From Pirellulaceae bacterium (GTDB lineage: Bacteria > Planctomycetota > Planctomycetia > Pirellulales > Pirellulaceae): a stretch of 64,000 bases of DNA. Under the pieces are notes generated by a model, which saw only the letters and a program-made list of their open reading frames with translations, was not told the DNA's origin and did not search any database. The position numbers and the translations under genes are program-made. Of this stretch, positions 9,008 through 18,419 are shown piece by piece. The DNA lies in the NCBI GenBank assembly GCA_018402565.1, contig JAGYIQ010000005.1, forward strand, positions 468,383 through 532,382. Reading direction: 5' to 3'. Each line of letters begins with the position of its first letter. Positions within the stretch are counted from its first letter, which is position 1.

Positions 9008-10264
9008 ATGACCACGCCAAGTCCCTCTGACCGCGGCCTCGCTCCCTCCAAAGAACAGGTCCAGGGCACTGCGGCAGGATCGACGGTGGGATCGACGGTG
9101 GGACCCCACCCTGAAGAGACGTGGGACATTGATTTTGCGGTCCAGTTCCGACATCGACTCCGCTTGACGCACGATGTACTGGGGCGCGAGACCGAGGTCC
9201 TGGCCGATTTATTGGAACCTTCTGGCGATCAGTTGCCGCGTGTTCAGTTCTGGTTGGACGAAGCAGTCCATCAGGCCAACCCCCATCTGAAACAGCAGTT
9301 GAGCGCCTTCGGGCGACGGTATGCCGATCGTTTACAAGTCGTGGGCAAGCCGCAATTGGTCCCGGGTGGCGAGGCCATCAAGAACGATGTGCACTTGATC
9401 GAGCGGATGTTGAAAGTCTTCAACCACTACGATCTGGATCGACGCAGCTATGTGGTGGTGATCGGTGGTGGCGCGGTGTTGGATGCCGTGGGCTTTGCCG
9501 TGGCCATCGCCCATCGTGGCCTGCGGTTGGTACGTCTACCGACCACGACCCTGGCCCAAGCCGACTCGGGCGTGGGCGTAAAAAATAGCATCAATCTGTT
9601 CAGCAAGAAAAACTGGCTGGGGACCTTTGCGGTACCCTGGGGCGTGATCAACGATCGCCGCTTGATCGAGACCTTGAGCGACCGCGATTTTCGCTGCGGC
9701 TTCTCCGAGGCGGTCAAAGTCTCCCTGCTGAAAGAACCCGCATTTTTCCACACGATTTGCGACACGGCCGCTGAGATCGCCGAGCGGCAAGCGGCGGCTT
9801 GGCCCGTGATTGCTCGCTCGGCTTGGTGGCACCTGCGGCACATCACAGCAGGCGGGGATCCGTTCGAGATGTTGGAGGCGCGGCCGCTGGACTTCGGCCA
9901 CTGGTCGGCCCACAAGTTGGAATCGATGACCGATTTCCAGGTCCGTCATGGCGAGGCCGTCGCGATTGGCGTGGCGATCGATACGCTGTATTCCACGCGG
10001 GTTCATGGGCTACCGCGGCGTGCGGCGGAACAAGTGCTGGATTGCCTGGCCTCGCTACAACTGCTGCTGGCCCACCCGGCGCTGGCGCGGACGGAGGAGC
10101 TCTTCGGCGGGCTGGAGGAATTTCGCCAACACCTGGGTGGTCGCTTGACGATCACGATGCTGCAAGACATCGGCCGTCCGATCGATGTGCATACAATCGA
10201 TCATCAAGCGATGCGGGAGTCGATCCAAGAGGTGGTGGATCGGGTCAAAGCGTTATCGCGTTGA
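9008..10264 (+). CDS. 3-dehydroquinate synthase family protein, EboD-like
   Basis: A 418-residue NAD- and metal-dependent sugar-phosphate cyclase family protein. [19 protein letters not shown] is the NAD-binding motif, and [27 protein letters not shown], and [11 protein letters not shown] with RHGEAV carry metal and phosphate ligands. The wording of these motifs ([26 protein letters not shown]) is closer, from memory, to EboD of ebo clusters than to housekeeping AroB, and there is a roughly 120-residue N-terminal region unlike AroB. No other ebo gene is adjacent. It overlaps purD tail to tail by 20 bases. Whether it makes 3-dehydroquinate is uncertain. Confidence 0.8.
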   Translation: MTTPSPSDRGLAPSKEQVQGTAAGSTVGSTVGPHPEETWDIDFAVQFRHRLRLTHDVLGRETEVLADLLEPSGDQLPRVQFWLDEAVHQANPHLKQQLSAFGRRYADRLQVVGKPQLVPGGEAIKNDVHLIERMLKVFNHYDLDRRSYVVVIGGGAVLDAVGFAVAIAHRGLRLVRLPTTTLAQADSGVGVKNSINLFSKKNWLGTFAVPWGVINDRRLIETLSDRDFRCGFSEAVKVSLLKEPAFFHTICDTAAEIAERQAAAWPVIARSAWWHLRHITAGGDPFEMLEARPLDFGHWSAHKLESMTDFQVRHGEAVAIGVAIDTLYSTRVHGLPRRAAEQVLDCLASLQLLLAHPALARTEELFGGLEEFRQHLGGRLTITMLQDIGRPIDVHTIDHQAMRESIQEVVDRVKALSR

Positions 10265-11582
10265 GCGGAACGGGCAAATCCGCCGCCGGCACCGCGATGG
10301 CCTTGTCGGCAATGTCCTTGCGACACCAGGCCCCGGTCCAGCGAATGCAGCGGACTGCCTCGTACGCCCGCTGCTTGGCCTGCGCGATGTTGTCGCCGAG
10401 GGCCGTCACACCCAGCACGCGACCGCCGTTGGTGACCACGCGGCCTTCGGCATCTCGCTGGGTGCCGGCATGAAAGACTTTGACGTCGGGCAACTGAGCG
10501 GCCGCTTCCAGTCCGGAGATGACATGGCCGGTCTTGTAGGGGCCGGGGTAACCTTCGCTGGCCATCACCACGCAGACAGCGGGCCGCGGATCCCAGGTCG
10601 GTGGGTCCAACTGCCCCAGTCGGCCCTCGGCCGTCGCCAATAGGATCTCCAGCAAATCGCTCTGCAGTCGCATCAGTACGGGCTGGCACTCGGGATCGCC
10701 GAACCGCACATTAAATTCAATGACCTTGGGGCCCTTGGCACACAGCATCAAGCCAGCGTAGAGCACTCCGGAGAACGGGGCGTTCTGTCGCTTGAGGGTG
10801 TGGACGGTCGGGACCAATACTTCCGCCACGATCCGATCCAGCATGGAGGGGTCGATATCCACGCTGGGGCAATAGGCTCCCATGCCGCCGGTATTTGGTC
10901 CCAGATCGTTGTCGTAGGCGGCCTTGTGATCTTGCGCGGGAGGCAAGGGCAAAATCGCTTTGCCATCGGTAATGGCCAGGACGCTGGCCTCGACGCCGAC
11001 CAGCTTCTCTTCCAACAAAAACGAGTCGCCCGCATCGCCCAGTTCGCGGTCGATCGCGATGGCCGTGATGGCGCGTTCTACTTCGGCCAGATCATCGCAG
11101 ACAATCACCCCTTTACCGGCCGCTAAGCCGTCGGCCTTGACGACCAACGGCACTTCGTTCGGCTTGTCCGCGTGCAACAGCCGGAGGTCCTCGATGGCCT
11201 GTTCGGCCGAGGTAAACCACCAGTGCCGCGCGGTATCGACGTTGCCCAGACGCAAGATTTTTTTGCAAAACGACTTGCTACCCTCCAATTGGGCCGCCTC
11301 TTGGGACGGGCCAAAGACCAGCAAGCCGGCCTTGCGAAAGGCATCAGCCGCGCCTTGGCACAGGGGCACCTCAGGGCCGATTACAACCAGCCCCACGTCT
11401 TGATCACGAGCAAACTTGATCAAGGCCGGGAAGTCGGTGGCCGCCAGAGGCACGTTTTCCGCATCGATGGCCGTGCCCGCGTTGCCGGGGGCTACGAATA
11501 CCCGCCCGGCCCGTGGACTCTGCTTCAGTTTCCATGCCAGAGCGTGCTCCCGACCACCATTGCCAAGTACCAAGACATTCAT
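10245..11582 (-). CDS. purD: Phosphoribosylamine-glycine ligase (GAR synthetase)
   Basis: A 445-residue ATP-grasp enzyme making glycinamide ribonucleotide in purine synthesis. [19 protein letters not shown] is the canonical N terminus, which decides the start at 11582 over an in-frame ATG 12 bases upstream. [18 protein letters not shown] is the ATP-grasp nucleotide loop, and [24 protein letters not shown] carries the metal ligands. Length is typical. Its 3' end overlaps the convergent EboD-like gene, and the M28 peptidase gene ends 14 bases upstream, suggesting a shared minus-strand transcript. Confidence 0.95.
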   Translation of the reverse strand: MNVLVLGNGGREHALAWKLKQSPRAGRVFVAPGNAGTAIDAENVPLAATDFPALIKFARDQDVGLVVIGPEVPLCQGAADAFRKAGLLVFGPSQEAAQLEGSKSFCKKILRLGNVDTARHWWFTSAEQAIEDLRLLHADKPNEVPLVVKADGLAAGKGVIVCDDLAEVERAITAIAIDRELGDAGDSFLLEEKLVGVEASVLAITDGKAILPLPPAQDHKAAYDNDLGPNTGGMGAYCPSVDIDPSMLDRIVAEVLVPTVHTLKRQNAPFSGVLYAGLMLCAKGPKVIEFNVRFGDPECQPVLMRLQSDLLEILLATAEGRLGQLDPPTWDPRPAVCVVMASEGYPGPYKTGHVISGLEAAAQLPDVKVFHAGTQRDAEGRVVTNGGRVLGVTALGDNIAQAKQRAYEAVRCIRWTGAWCRKDIADKAIAVPAADLPVPLNAITL

Positions 11583-11595
11583 GCGTGCGTTCAAC

Positions 11596-13551
11596 CTAAC
11601 TGTTGTCTCGTTGTCGTCGTCGTCCGCCCTGCCCCAAGATCACCTCGAGGGACTCTTCTTGTCCGTCGCGGATGATCTTGATCGTGACCTTGTCCGCCGG
11701 CTGCTTGTCGCTGAGGAAGGCGGTCATGTCCTCGCGGGAGCGGATTGACTTGTCGTCCATCTGAGCGATGATGTCGCCCGGCTTGAGCCCAGCTCGGGCC
11801 GCTGGCGAATCCTCCGTCACTTCGCGGATCGTCAAACCCTGCTCGGTAATGTTCTCGAAGTCCATCTGTGCGCCCAAGTAAGCCGGGCGGCTGCGACGCG
11901 CCCCACCCGTGGCTTGGAACTCGATCTTCTCGGTGAGCAACAGCTGATCAATGAACTTCTCGGTGTAGTCGATGACGCGGACAGCACCCGCCATGTCGAT
12001 CGATTCGGTGGTGTCGTCCGGCGTGTGATACGTCGGTGTCAAACCGGTATGGAAGAACACCGCCGGAACGCCCTTCTGCTGGAATGGCAGGTGGTCACTG
12101 CCCGCAAAGCCAGCTGCGATTTTGTCCAGCTGCAGTTGAGCATCGGTGTTGGCCTGCTCCGCGACGGGATCGAACACGCTGCTGGTGCCCGTGCCGTAGA
12201 TCGTCAATTTATCGTTACGCAACCAGCCAATCATGTCGAAATTGATCATCGCCACGGTCGTGGCCAAGGGGTACAGCGGGTTCTCGACATAGTGGTACGC
12301 ACCCAAGAGCCCTCGCTCCTCGGCGCTGAAGGCGATGAACACCAAGCGACGGGCCGGCTTGCGATCGGCCTGGGCATAACGACGGGCCAACTCCATCACA
12401 GCAGCCGTTCCAGTGGCGTTGTCGTCCGCCCCGTTGTGGACCTCACCGAAGCGACCGGGGGCGCGGGAGCCAAAGCTGCCAATGCCGATGTGATCGTAGT
12501 GACCGCCGATCACGATCGTCTCGTTGGCCAAGGGGCCTTCGCCTTCGATCACGCCGACAATGTTGTAGCCCCAACCCTTTTGGTCCTCGAACGAGGCCGA
12601 GTACTTGGCCGATACGCCGGTCATCGCTTGCGACAACGGGGCAGCCGAGCTATCAATGGCCTTGGAGGCCGCCATCAAGTCGCTGATCGGCTGGCCATCC
12701 GCATCTTTCAGCGGGAAAGCCGCCAGCAACTGGTTGCAGGCCGCTTGGGAAATCAACACAAATGGCAAGCCCAGCTCGCGATCACCGAACGCCGCTGAAT
12801 TCTCCAGCGTCGACTCCTCGCCGCTGGTCGCCGTGCGGATGTCGTTGACGAACACGATCCCGACCGCGCCTCGCTCTTGGGCCGCGGCCACTTTGCTGCG
12901 AATGTAAGCCTGCTCGACCACGTCACTGCCGCTGTAAGGAGAATCCTCCACTTCGAACATCGGTTGGCGGCGGAGCATCAGGACCACTTTGCCGCTGACA
13001 TCCACGCCTTCGTATTCGCGAAAGTTGTTCTCCGGATCATCGATACCGTAGCCGACAAACACCAGCTCGCCCGCGACCGTCCCCGAACCGCCGACCAGTT
13101 GCGGCTTGTAGTGCTTGTCCAGTTCCATGGTCAGCTGGGTCTCGGGGTTCCAAAACCCTAGATAGGCCGTGGCCGAGTTGAGGCTGCGGCCCATCTCGAT
13201 CTGGAACGGCTGGCGGAAGGAGCCATCGGCCAGGGCCGACTTGATGCCGTACTTCTGGAAGTCCTCAATAATGAATTGTGCGGTCAGCTCGGCTCCGGGC
13301 GAAAAAGTATCGCGCCCGCCCAACTCGTCGCTGGCCATGTAGGTAACGTCGCGAGTGAAACGCTCCAGAGCGGTGGTCGGTTCGGCTGGCGGCGTGACCA
13401 CGGTCACCGACTCATCGGCGCGTGGGGTCCGCCCCGAATCCTCTCGGGCCAGCAGCGACCCGGCCGAACCGAGGACAGCCAGCAGCAGGAGACTCAAAAA
13501 CAGTGTCAGTCCAGAAAGACGAGCGGGCAGACGACAAGCCGAATTCAACAT
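11596..13551 (-). CDS. Secreted M28 family metallopeptidase with PDZ domain
   Basis: A 651-residue exported zinc aminopeptidase-like protein. It has an N-terminal signal (LTLFLSLLLLAVLGSAGSLLA), a PA-type insert (VFVGYGIDDPEN through VGIVFVND), then the M28 core: GGHYDHIGIG (His ligand), GADDNATGTAA (bridging Asp), FSAEERGLLGA (catalytic and ligand Glu pair), NFDMIGWL (Asp) and YHTPDDT (last His). The C-terminal ~90 residues form a PDZ domain (GLTIREVTEDSPAARAGLKPGD). All five metal ligands appear to be present. Probably a periplasmic peptidase; transcribed with purD. Confidence 0.9.
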   Translation of the reverse strand: MLNSACRLPARLSGLTLFLSLLLLAVLGSAGSLLAREDSGRTPRADESVTVVTPPAEPTTALERFTRDVTYMASDELGGRDTFSPGAELTAQFIIEDFQKYGIKSALADGSFRQPFQIEMGRSLNSATAYLGFWNPETQLTMELDKHYKPQLVGGSGTVAGELVFVGYGIDDPENNFREYEGVDVSGKVVLMLRRQPMFEVEDSPYSGSDVVEQAYIRSKVAAAQERGAVGIVFVNDIRTATSGEESTLENSAAFGDRELGLPFVLISQAACNQLLAAFPLKDADGQPISDLMAASKAIDSSAAPLSQAMTGVSAKYSASFEDQKGWGYNIVGVIEGEGPLANETIVIGGHYDHIGIGSFGSRAPGRFGEVHNGADDNATGTAAVMELARRYAQADRKPARRLVFIAFSAEERGLLGAYHYVENPLYPLATTVAMINFDMIGWLRNDKLTIYGTGTSSVFDPVAEQANTDAQLQLDKIAAGFAGSDHLPFQQKGVPAVFFHTGLTPTYHTPDDTTESIDMAGAVRVIDYTEKFIDQLLLTEKIEFQATGGARRSRPAYLGAQMDFENITEQGLTIREVTEDSPAARAGLKPGDIIAQMDDKSIRSREDMTAFLSDKQPADKVTIKIIRDGQEESLEVILGQGGRRRQRDNS

Positions 13552-13717
13552 GGCGTATGATTCCTGTGAGCAAGGTCAACGAGGCCCGCCGAATCGGCTG
13601 AGCCGAAACCGCTCGAGCGAAACCCGCCCGAGCGAGACACCGGGCCCCCCTACACGGCTTGGAGCCGACCGGCGACCCTATCTTACGCAGATTCCGTCCG
13701 GTTGCCAGTCGGCAAAT

Positions 13718-14065
13718 TCAACTTTCAGCATCGCCGTCCGTCGCCAAGAAGATCTCCAAGGCCTGTTGCCCGGTCATTCCTGGCAAGATCCCCAGTTCGC
13801 GGGCCGCTTGGCTGGCGTCGGCCACGCGGGCCCCCAGCAGATCCTCGGGCTGACGGAGCGGATGCTCGGGGGTACCCCGGCAAATGGCGACCGCCATCGA
13901 AAATTGCGTGGCGATCTGGCAATCGTAAATCCCGCAGCCCAGCAGGCCACGACCGGTATGAATCACGCAGTACTGGCCACCCGGCCATTGGTAGCTGCAG
14001 CCCAGGACCTCGCCGGCGGGCAACGCCAGCACCTGCTGCCGGGCTTGAAGACGATGGATACCCAT
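13718..14065 (-). CDS. DUF1805 (YunC-like) domain protein
   Basis: A 115-residue protein matching the DUF1805/YunC family: VIHTGRGLLGCGIYDCQIATQF, then LLGARVADASQAARELGILPGMTGQQALEIF near the end. The family has no agreed function. The ATG at 14065 lies 5 bases after the stop of the upstream fur-like gene, so the two are translationally close and probably one operon. A longer in-frame start within fur is less likely. The C-terminal segment is slightly extended compared with the family, ending in an acidic tail. Confidence 0.75.
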   Translation of the reverse strand: MGIHRLQARQQVLALPAGEVLGCSYQWPGGQYCVIHTGRGLLGCGIYDCQIATQFSMAVAICRGTPEHPLRQPEDLLGARVADASQAARELGILPGMTGQQALEIFLATDGDAES

Positions 14066-14070
14066 AGGTA

Positions 14071-14577
14071 CTAGATACGATCCAGCCGCCGCCGCGAACG
14101 GCGTTTGGCTCGAAAGCACTCCTCGCAGACACCGTCCACGATCAAGGTGTGATCCTTGACGCGAAACCCGTGCCGCTCGGCGACCTCGCGGAGGATCTGC
14201 TCCAACCCGTCGGCTTGGAACTCGATCAAGCGGTCGCAGTCGCTGCAGTGCAGATGGTCGTGTTCGGGATAACCGTAGTCAAATTCGTACACGCCCCGCC
14301 CGTCGACCTCGAACTTCTTCAGCAAACCCGCGTCGACGAATTCCCCCAAGGTGCGATAGACCGTCGGGCGACTGACGTAATCGGCATCGCCCCGTCGCGG
14401 CAGCTTTTCAATCAGCTGATCGGCGTCAAAGTGGTCGTGCTGGGCAAACACCTGCTCCAACAGCACCTGCCGCTGGCGGGTACTGCGCATGCCTCGGCTC
14501 TGTAAATATTCGTGGAAACGCTCTTCCGGCGAGGCAGCCGTCTTGTAGCGTTCCAACGTGGTTTCGTCTCGGTCCAT
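14071..14577 (-). CDS. Fur family metal-responsive transcriptional repressor
   Basis: A 168-residue Fur/Zur/PerR-type regulator. The winged helix runs from RSTRQRQVLLEQVF to SRPTVYRTLGEFVDAGLL. The metal sites are HDHFDAD, the HDHLHCSDCD segment (His cluster plus CxxC) and a second CEEC near the C terminus for the structural zinc. Which metal it senses cannot be told. The ATG at 14577 is chosen as the family N terminus; an open frame continues upstream without family similarity. It is divergent from the prepilin peptidase gene and is followed by the DUF1805 gene. Confidence 0.9.
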   Translation of the reverse strand: MDRDETTLERYKTAASPEERFHEYLQSRGMRSTRQRQVLLEQVFAQHDHFDADQLIEKLPRRGDADYVSRPTVYRTLGEFVDAGLLKKFEVDGRGVYEFDYGYPEHDHLHCSDCDRLIEFQADGLEQILREVAERHGFRVKDHTLIVDGVCEECFRAKRRSRRRLDRI

Positions 14578-14810
14578 AGCACTCGACAATAGTCCAAAAG
14601 TCCGCGGCTGACAACTGGCAACGCCCGGCCGGGGCCCCTCACGAGCCGCAAGGCCGGCAAAACCGGCCCGTTTTGACACAGCGGCCACAGATTTTCCGGC
14701 TTTCCAGACCGCCCGATCTTCGCCCCTATCCTAACTTGTTCGCGGAGCCCGACGCTGGCAGGCGAAATGGCCCGAGCTCCTCATTTACACCAAGCTCAAG
14801 GAGAAGCCCC

Positions 14811-15395
14811 ATGTTATTTGCCGAATGGACCATGACTAGCCTCAGCGAAAACGGCGTATTTTGGTTCGTTAGCCTGTTTTGCGTCGTCGCGGCCTACATC
14901 GACGGGACGCAGCTGAAGGTCCCCAACGCCATCACCTTCCCTATGATCATCGCCGGCTGGATGTACAGCAGCGTCGCCTACGGCATGGCCGGGGACGGCT
15001 GGTACATGGGCCTGCTGTGGAGCATCGGCGGTACCGCCGTGGGATTGGCCTGCTTGTACCCCTTCTACGCCATCGGCGGGATGGGCGGCGGTGATGTGAA
15101 AATGCTAGCAGCCGTGGGTGCTTGGGTTCACTCCTCGATCACGATTTCGGCCTTTTTCCTGTCGGCCTTTATCGGCGGCTTGATGGCGGTGTTGATGATC
15201 GTCTTCAGCAAGTCGGCAACCAAGCACTACTACCAGTTCTTCGGGATCCTGAACGAGATCGTGGCGGTCAAGGATCCGGAAAAACTGTCAGAGATGGCAG
15301 CGGCTCGCAAGCACACCATGCATTTGCTGCCTTACGGCATCCCGATCGCGATCGGCACGATCCTGCACTTCGCCTGGATTGGCCGCTTGTTCTAG
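14811..15395 (+). CDS. cpaA: Type IV prepilin peptidase, A24 family (CpaA/TadV-like)
   Basis: A 194-residue multi-span membrane aspartic peptidase for Flp-type prepilins. The two catalytic aspartates are in AAYIDGTQLKVPN and GMGGGDVKML, the latter the GxGD motif. It lacks the N-methyltransferase domain of PilD, as usual for Tad systems. A good ribosome site (AAGGAGAAGC) precedes the ATG at 14811. It heads a run of Tad genes (cpaB, secretin, cpaE) on the same strand. Confidence 0.9.
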   Translation: MLFAEWTMTSLSENGVFWFVSLFCVVAAYIDGTQLKVPNAITFPMIIAGWMYSSVAYGMAGDGWYMGLLWSIGGTAVGLACLYPFYAIGGMGGGDVKMLAAVGAWVHSSITISAFFLSAFIGGLMAVLMIVFSKSATKHYYQFFGILNEIVAVKDPEKLSEMAAARKHTMHLLPYGIPIAIGTILHFAWIGRLF

Positions 15396-15533
15396 TCATC
15401 TCGTTTTAGTCGGTTGGCTCCTGCTGTGTGTATTGTAGGGGCCATCCGACCGTTTTTGAAATCTCGCCCGGTATAATTCCGAAACCTATTTGGACTGCTA
15501 AGCAGCGCGAAACCGTCCCAAGGAAATTTCCTC

Positions 15534-16445
15534 ATGAAACCGAAGTCCATCATCCTGCTTGGCGTCTCTGGTATGTTCGGCTTGGTGGCCGCCGCCCTCT
15601 TCACGAGTGCGTTGGGGCAACCGGCCGGTACGGTTCCGACCAAAGCGGTTCTGGTGCTGATGCAGGACGTGGAGATTGGCGCCCTGTTGTCCGAAGAGAA
15701 CTGCAAGTTGGAGCAATGGCCGGAGAACATCATTCCGGAAGGGATCGTGGGCTCGTTCGAGCAAGTCGTTGAAAAGCGTATCAACACGCGACTGACGGCA
15801 GGTACTCCCATCTTTGAACGCGATTTGCTGGACAAGTACGCCACTTCGCTGGTGCCGGTCCCCAAGGGCAAGAAGGTGGTGGGTCTGAAAGTTCCCTCGG
15901 AGGATCACATTGCCGGCCTGTTGCAACCCGGGCACACCGTGGACGTGATCGGGGTATTCGAACGCGAAGATCGTTCGGTCTCCAACACGTTTTTGCGTGG
16001 CATCAAGGTGTTTTCCGTCAGCAACAAGGTGGCGTTGGAGAACGAATCGTCGGGTAAGAGCAATGAGGACGACACGACTGTGGGTCTGGTCGTCTCCGAG
16101 CGTCAGTCGGAGATGCTGTCGTTGGTCAAGGCCGTCGCCAATGTCAAATTGGCCATCCGAGGCGTCGACGACACGGAGTTTGAGGGGACCGATTTGGAGT
16201 CTCAGGAGGGCATGATCTCCCTGCGAGCCCTGATGGGCGTCACGACCTCGCCCACTCGCGACCCATTGACTCTGGGCTTGCCGAAACCGGCTGAGAAGAA
16301 TGATGGCCCGTTTCGTATGCAATTGTTCCGCGGCGACTTCCTGTACGAGTATGAAATGGAAGACGGCCAATTCCCGGTGCTGAAAAAGAGCCCACCGGCC
16401 CCAGAGCCGGGTTCGGAAGAGGCTCTGGGCGAAGAGAAGCCTTAA
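15534..16445 (+). CDS. cpaB: Flp pilus assembly protein CpaB
   Basis: A 303-residue CpaB/RcpC-like protein. One N-terminal membrane span or signal (SIILLGVSGMFGLVAAALF) is followed by a SAF domain (TKAVLVLMQDVEIGALLSEENCKLEQWPE) and the CpaB core (VGLKVPSEDHIAGLLQPGHTVDVIGVF). In the Tad pathway CpaB helps assemble or stabilise the secretin. The C-terminal part is polar and Pro-rich. It lies between cpaA and the secretin gene. Confidence 0.9.
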   Translation: MKPKSIILLGVSGMFGLVAAALFTSALGQPAGTVPTKAVLVLMQDVEIGALLSEENCKLEQWPENIIPEGIVGSFEQVVEKRINTRLTAGTPIFERDLLDKYATSLVPVPKGKKVVGLKVPSEDHIAGLLQPGHTVDVIGVFEREDRSVSNTFLRGIKVFSVSNKVALENESSGKSNEDDTTVGLVVSERQSEMLSLVKAVANVKLAIRGVDDTEFEGTDLESQEGMISLRALMGVTTSPTRDPLTLGLPKPAEKNDGPFRMQLFRGDFLYEYEMEDGQFPVLKKSPPAPEPGSEEALGEEKP

Positions 16446-16703
16446 TAAACGCCACGGTCGGCTCATCGCTGCACTTCAAGCCTTGCCGTGGGCGGGTAGC
16501 GGCCCAGCCGCAGTGGAAAGCTAGGGCATTTACGCCGGCCAGCTAAAGAGAACCTGCTGGGCAAAGTTTGCGCGAGATACCGAAAACGCTCATCGAAGCA
16601 TTTGTAATCGTTCGATAGAACTTCCTGAAGGCACGGGATCGCCGGATCGTTCCGGCTATTCCGGTCTGACTGCCACATGACTTGCAGGACCAAGGAAGTT
16701 TTG

Positions 16704-18341
16704 ATGACGCGCACTTTTCTTTTGCGATTACGCCCGTGGGCTGTGGCGGCGGGCTGCCTGATCGGTTCGCTGAATTGCTGGGCTCACGCCCAGCTAGAAC
16801 CAGCCCCTTCTAATCGCAACTTGGGTCCAGGCGAGGTCAAAGTTTCGAGCGAGTTTGAATCGATCGAAGTGGTGATCGGGTCTTCGCGTTTGATTACGAT
16901 GCCGTTCAGCATTCCGCGAGTTGTGATCGAGGACCCATCGATCTTGAGTGCCACTCCGCTGGCCAAGGATCAGATCTTGATCCGCGCTTTGGCGACCGGT
17001 GTGACCAGCGTCGGGATCATCGATGAAAATGACCGCAGCTACACGGTCGAAGTCAACGTGGTGAGCGACGTGCGTCAGTTGCAGGCGATCATCAACCACA
17101 CCTTTCCTACAGCCAACATTACGGTGCGACCCTTGAAGGAGTCGATCGTGTTGGTGGGTACCGTGCCGAACCCGGAGATGGCGGCGCAGGTCGTCGACGT
17201 GGCCTCGCAGTTCTCCGAACGAGTCTTCCAGAACTTGCAGGTCTCGGGGGCCCAAAACATTTCGTTGACCATGAAGATCTACGAGGTGTCGCGGACCAAA
17301 CTGCGCCGCATCGGGTCGGACTGGCAATTCGCCAACAATCGTTTTGCGGTGATTCAGGGCGCCGGAGACCTGATCGACTTGGCTGCCAACCAAGCCTTGG
17401 CAAACAATCCAGCCTCCCCGGTAACTCCGACCATGCGGAGCACGGACGGTCAGATTGTGGCCACAGGCGACACGATCCGCACCAATATTTTGCGGGGCAG
17501 CAGCCAATTGACCACGGCGATCGAGTTTTTGGAACAGCACGACGTCGCTCGTTTGATCGACGAGCCGACGCTGGTGACGCTCAATGGTCGCCCGGCCGAA
17601 TTCTTGTCGGGTGGTGAAGTCCCGATTCTGGTCAACGCCGGTTTGGGCGTTGCCTCGATCGAATTTCGTCCTTTTGGAACCAAAGTTGACTTTCTGCCAA
17701 TCGTCTTGGGCGAAGGCCGCTTGAAGATTGACTTGCGATACGAGGTTTCGCAGTTGGCACCGGGTTTGTCGGGGGATACCGATACACCGGGTTTCACGGT
17801 CAGCCGGACGAATGTGGGCGCCGAAATCACGGCGGGGCACACGTTGGCTATCGCCGGCGTGGTCAAAGAGCAAAGCAAGACCGTCAAGCGGGGCCTGCCC
17901 GGTCTGATGCACGCTCCTTGGATCGGTGCCGCCTTCTCCAAAAACAACGATCAAGTGACCGAGGTCGAGATGTTGGTGATTGCCACGCCACAGTTCATCG
18001 GCGAGGTCGATCCGTCGATGTTGCCCGGCTTTGGACCCGCCGAGAACTCCGAGAGTCCGCTGAACATGGAGTTCTATGGCCGCGGTTATGTCGAGGTCCC
18101 ACGCTGCGACCCGCCTGTGAACCAGGCCGGCTACGGCGGACAGGGCTATCCTGGCGTGACACCGGCTCAATACCAAGGGGCACCGTCCCAATATCAAGGG
18201 GCACCCGTGGCCCCGATGGCGCCGCCTGCCATGCCTCCGGCGACCTCCCCCACGGTGGGTCGTGGCATCATCGAGCCGACCATGGCTCCACGAGCCCCAC
18301 AGGCTAACAACCTGCCGTTCGGTGCCGGGCCGCGTCGCTAG
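16704..18341 (+). CDS. cpaC: Tad/Flp pilus secretin (CpaC/RcpA-like)
   Basis: A 545-residue outer-membrane secretin with a signal peptide ending near CWAHAQ. The N-terminal pilus-secretin domain and BON-like region (VVDVASQFSERVFQNLQ) precede the secretin channel domain, where LIDEPTLVTLNGRPAEFLSGGEVPI, VGAEITAGHTLAIAGVV and LPGLMHAPWIGAAFSKNNDQVTEVEMLVIATP are diagnostic. The last 90 residues are Pro/Gln-rich with short repeats (AQYQGAPSQYQGAP). The ATG at 16704 has AAGGAAG 8 bases upstream. It follows cpaB after a 258-base gap. Confidence 0.92.
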   Translation: MTRTFLLRLRPWAVAAGCLIGSLNCWAHAQLEPAPSNRNLGPGEVKVSSEFESIEVVIGSSRLITMPFSIPRVVIEDPSILSATPLAKDQILIRALATGVTSVGIIDENDRSYTVEVNVVSDVRQLQAIINHTFPTANITVRPLKESIVLVGTVPNPEMAAQVVDVASQFSERVFQNLQVSGAQNISLTMKIYEVSRTKLRRIGSDWQFANNRFAVIQGAGDLIDLAANQALANNPASPVTPTMRSTDGQIVATGDTIRTNILRGSSQLTTAIEFLEQHDVARLIDEPTLVTLNGRPAEFLSGGEVPILVNAGLGVASIEFRPFGTKVDFLPIVLGEGRLKIDLRYEVSQLAPGLSGDTDTPGFTVSRTNVGAEITAGHTLAIAGVVKEQSKTVKRGLPGLMHAPWIGAAFSKNNDQVTEVEMLVIATPQFIGEVDPSMLPGFGPAENSESPLNMEFYGRGYVEVPRCDPPVNQAGYGGQGYPGVTPAQYQGAPSQYQGAPVAPMAPPAMPPATSPTVGRGIIEPTMAPRAPQANNLPFGAGPRR

Positions 18342-18419
18342 TCACCGATCGCACGCCTGCCGCGACGTTCGCTTCCCTCCCCAGACATCCCAGTCGTCCA
18401 TAGCCAGCACGAGAGTCCC

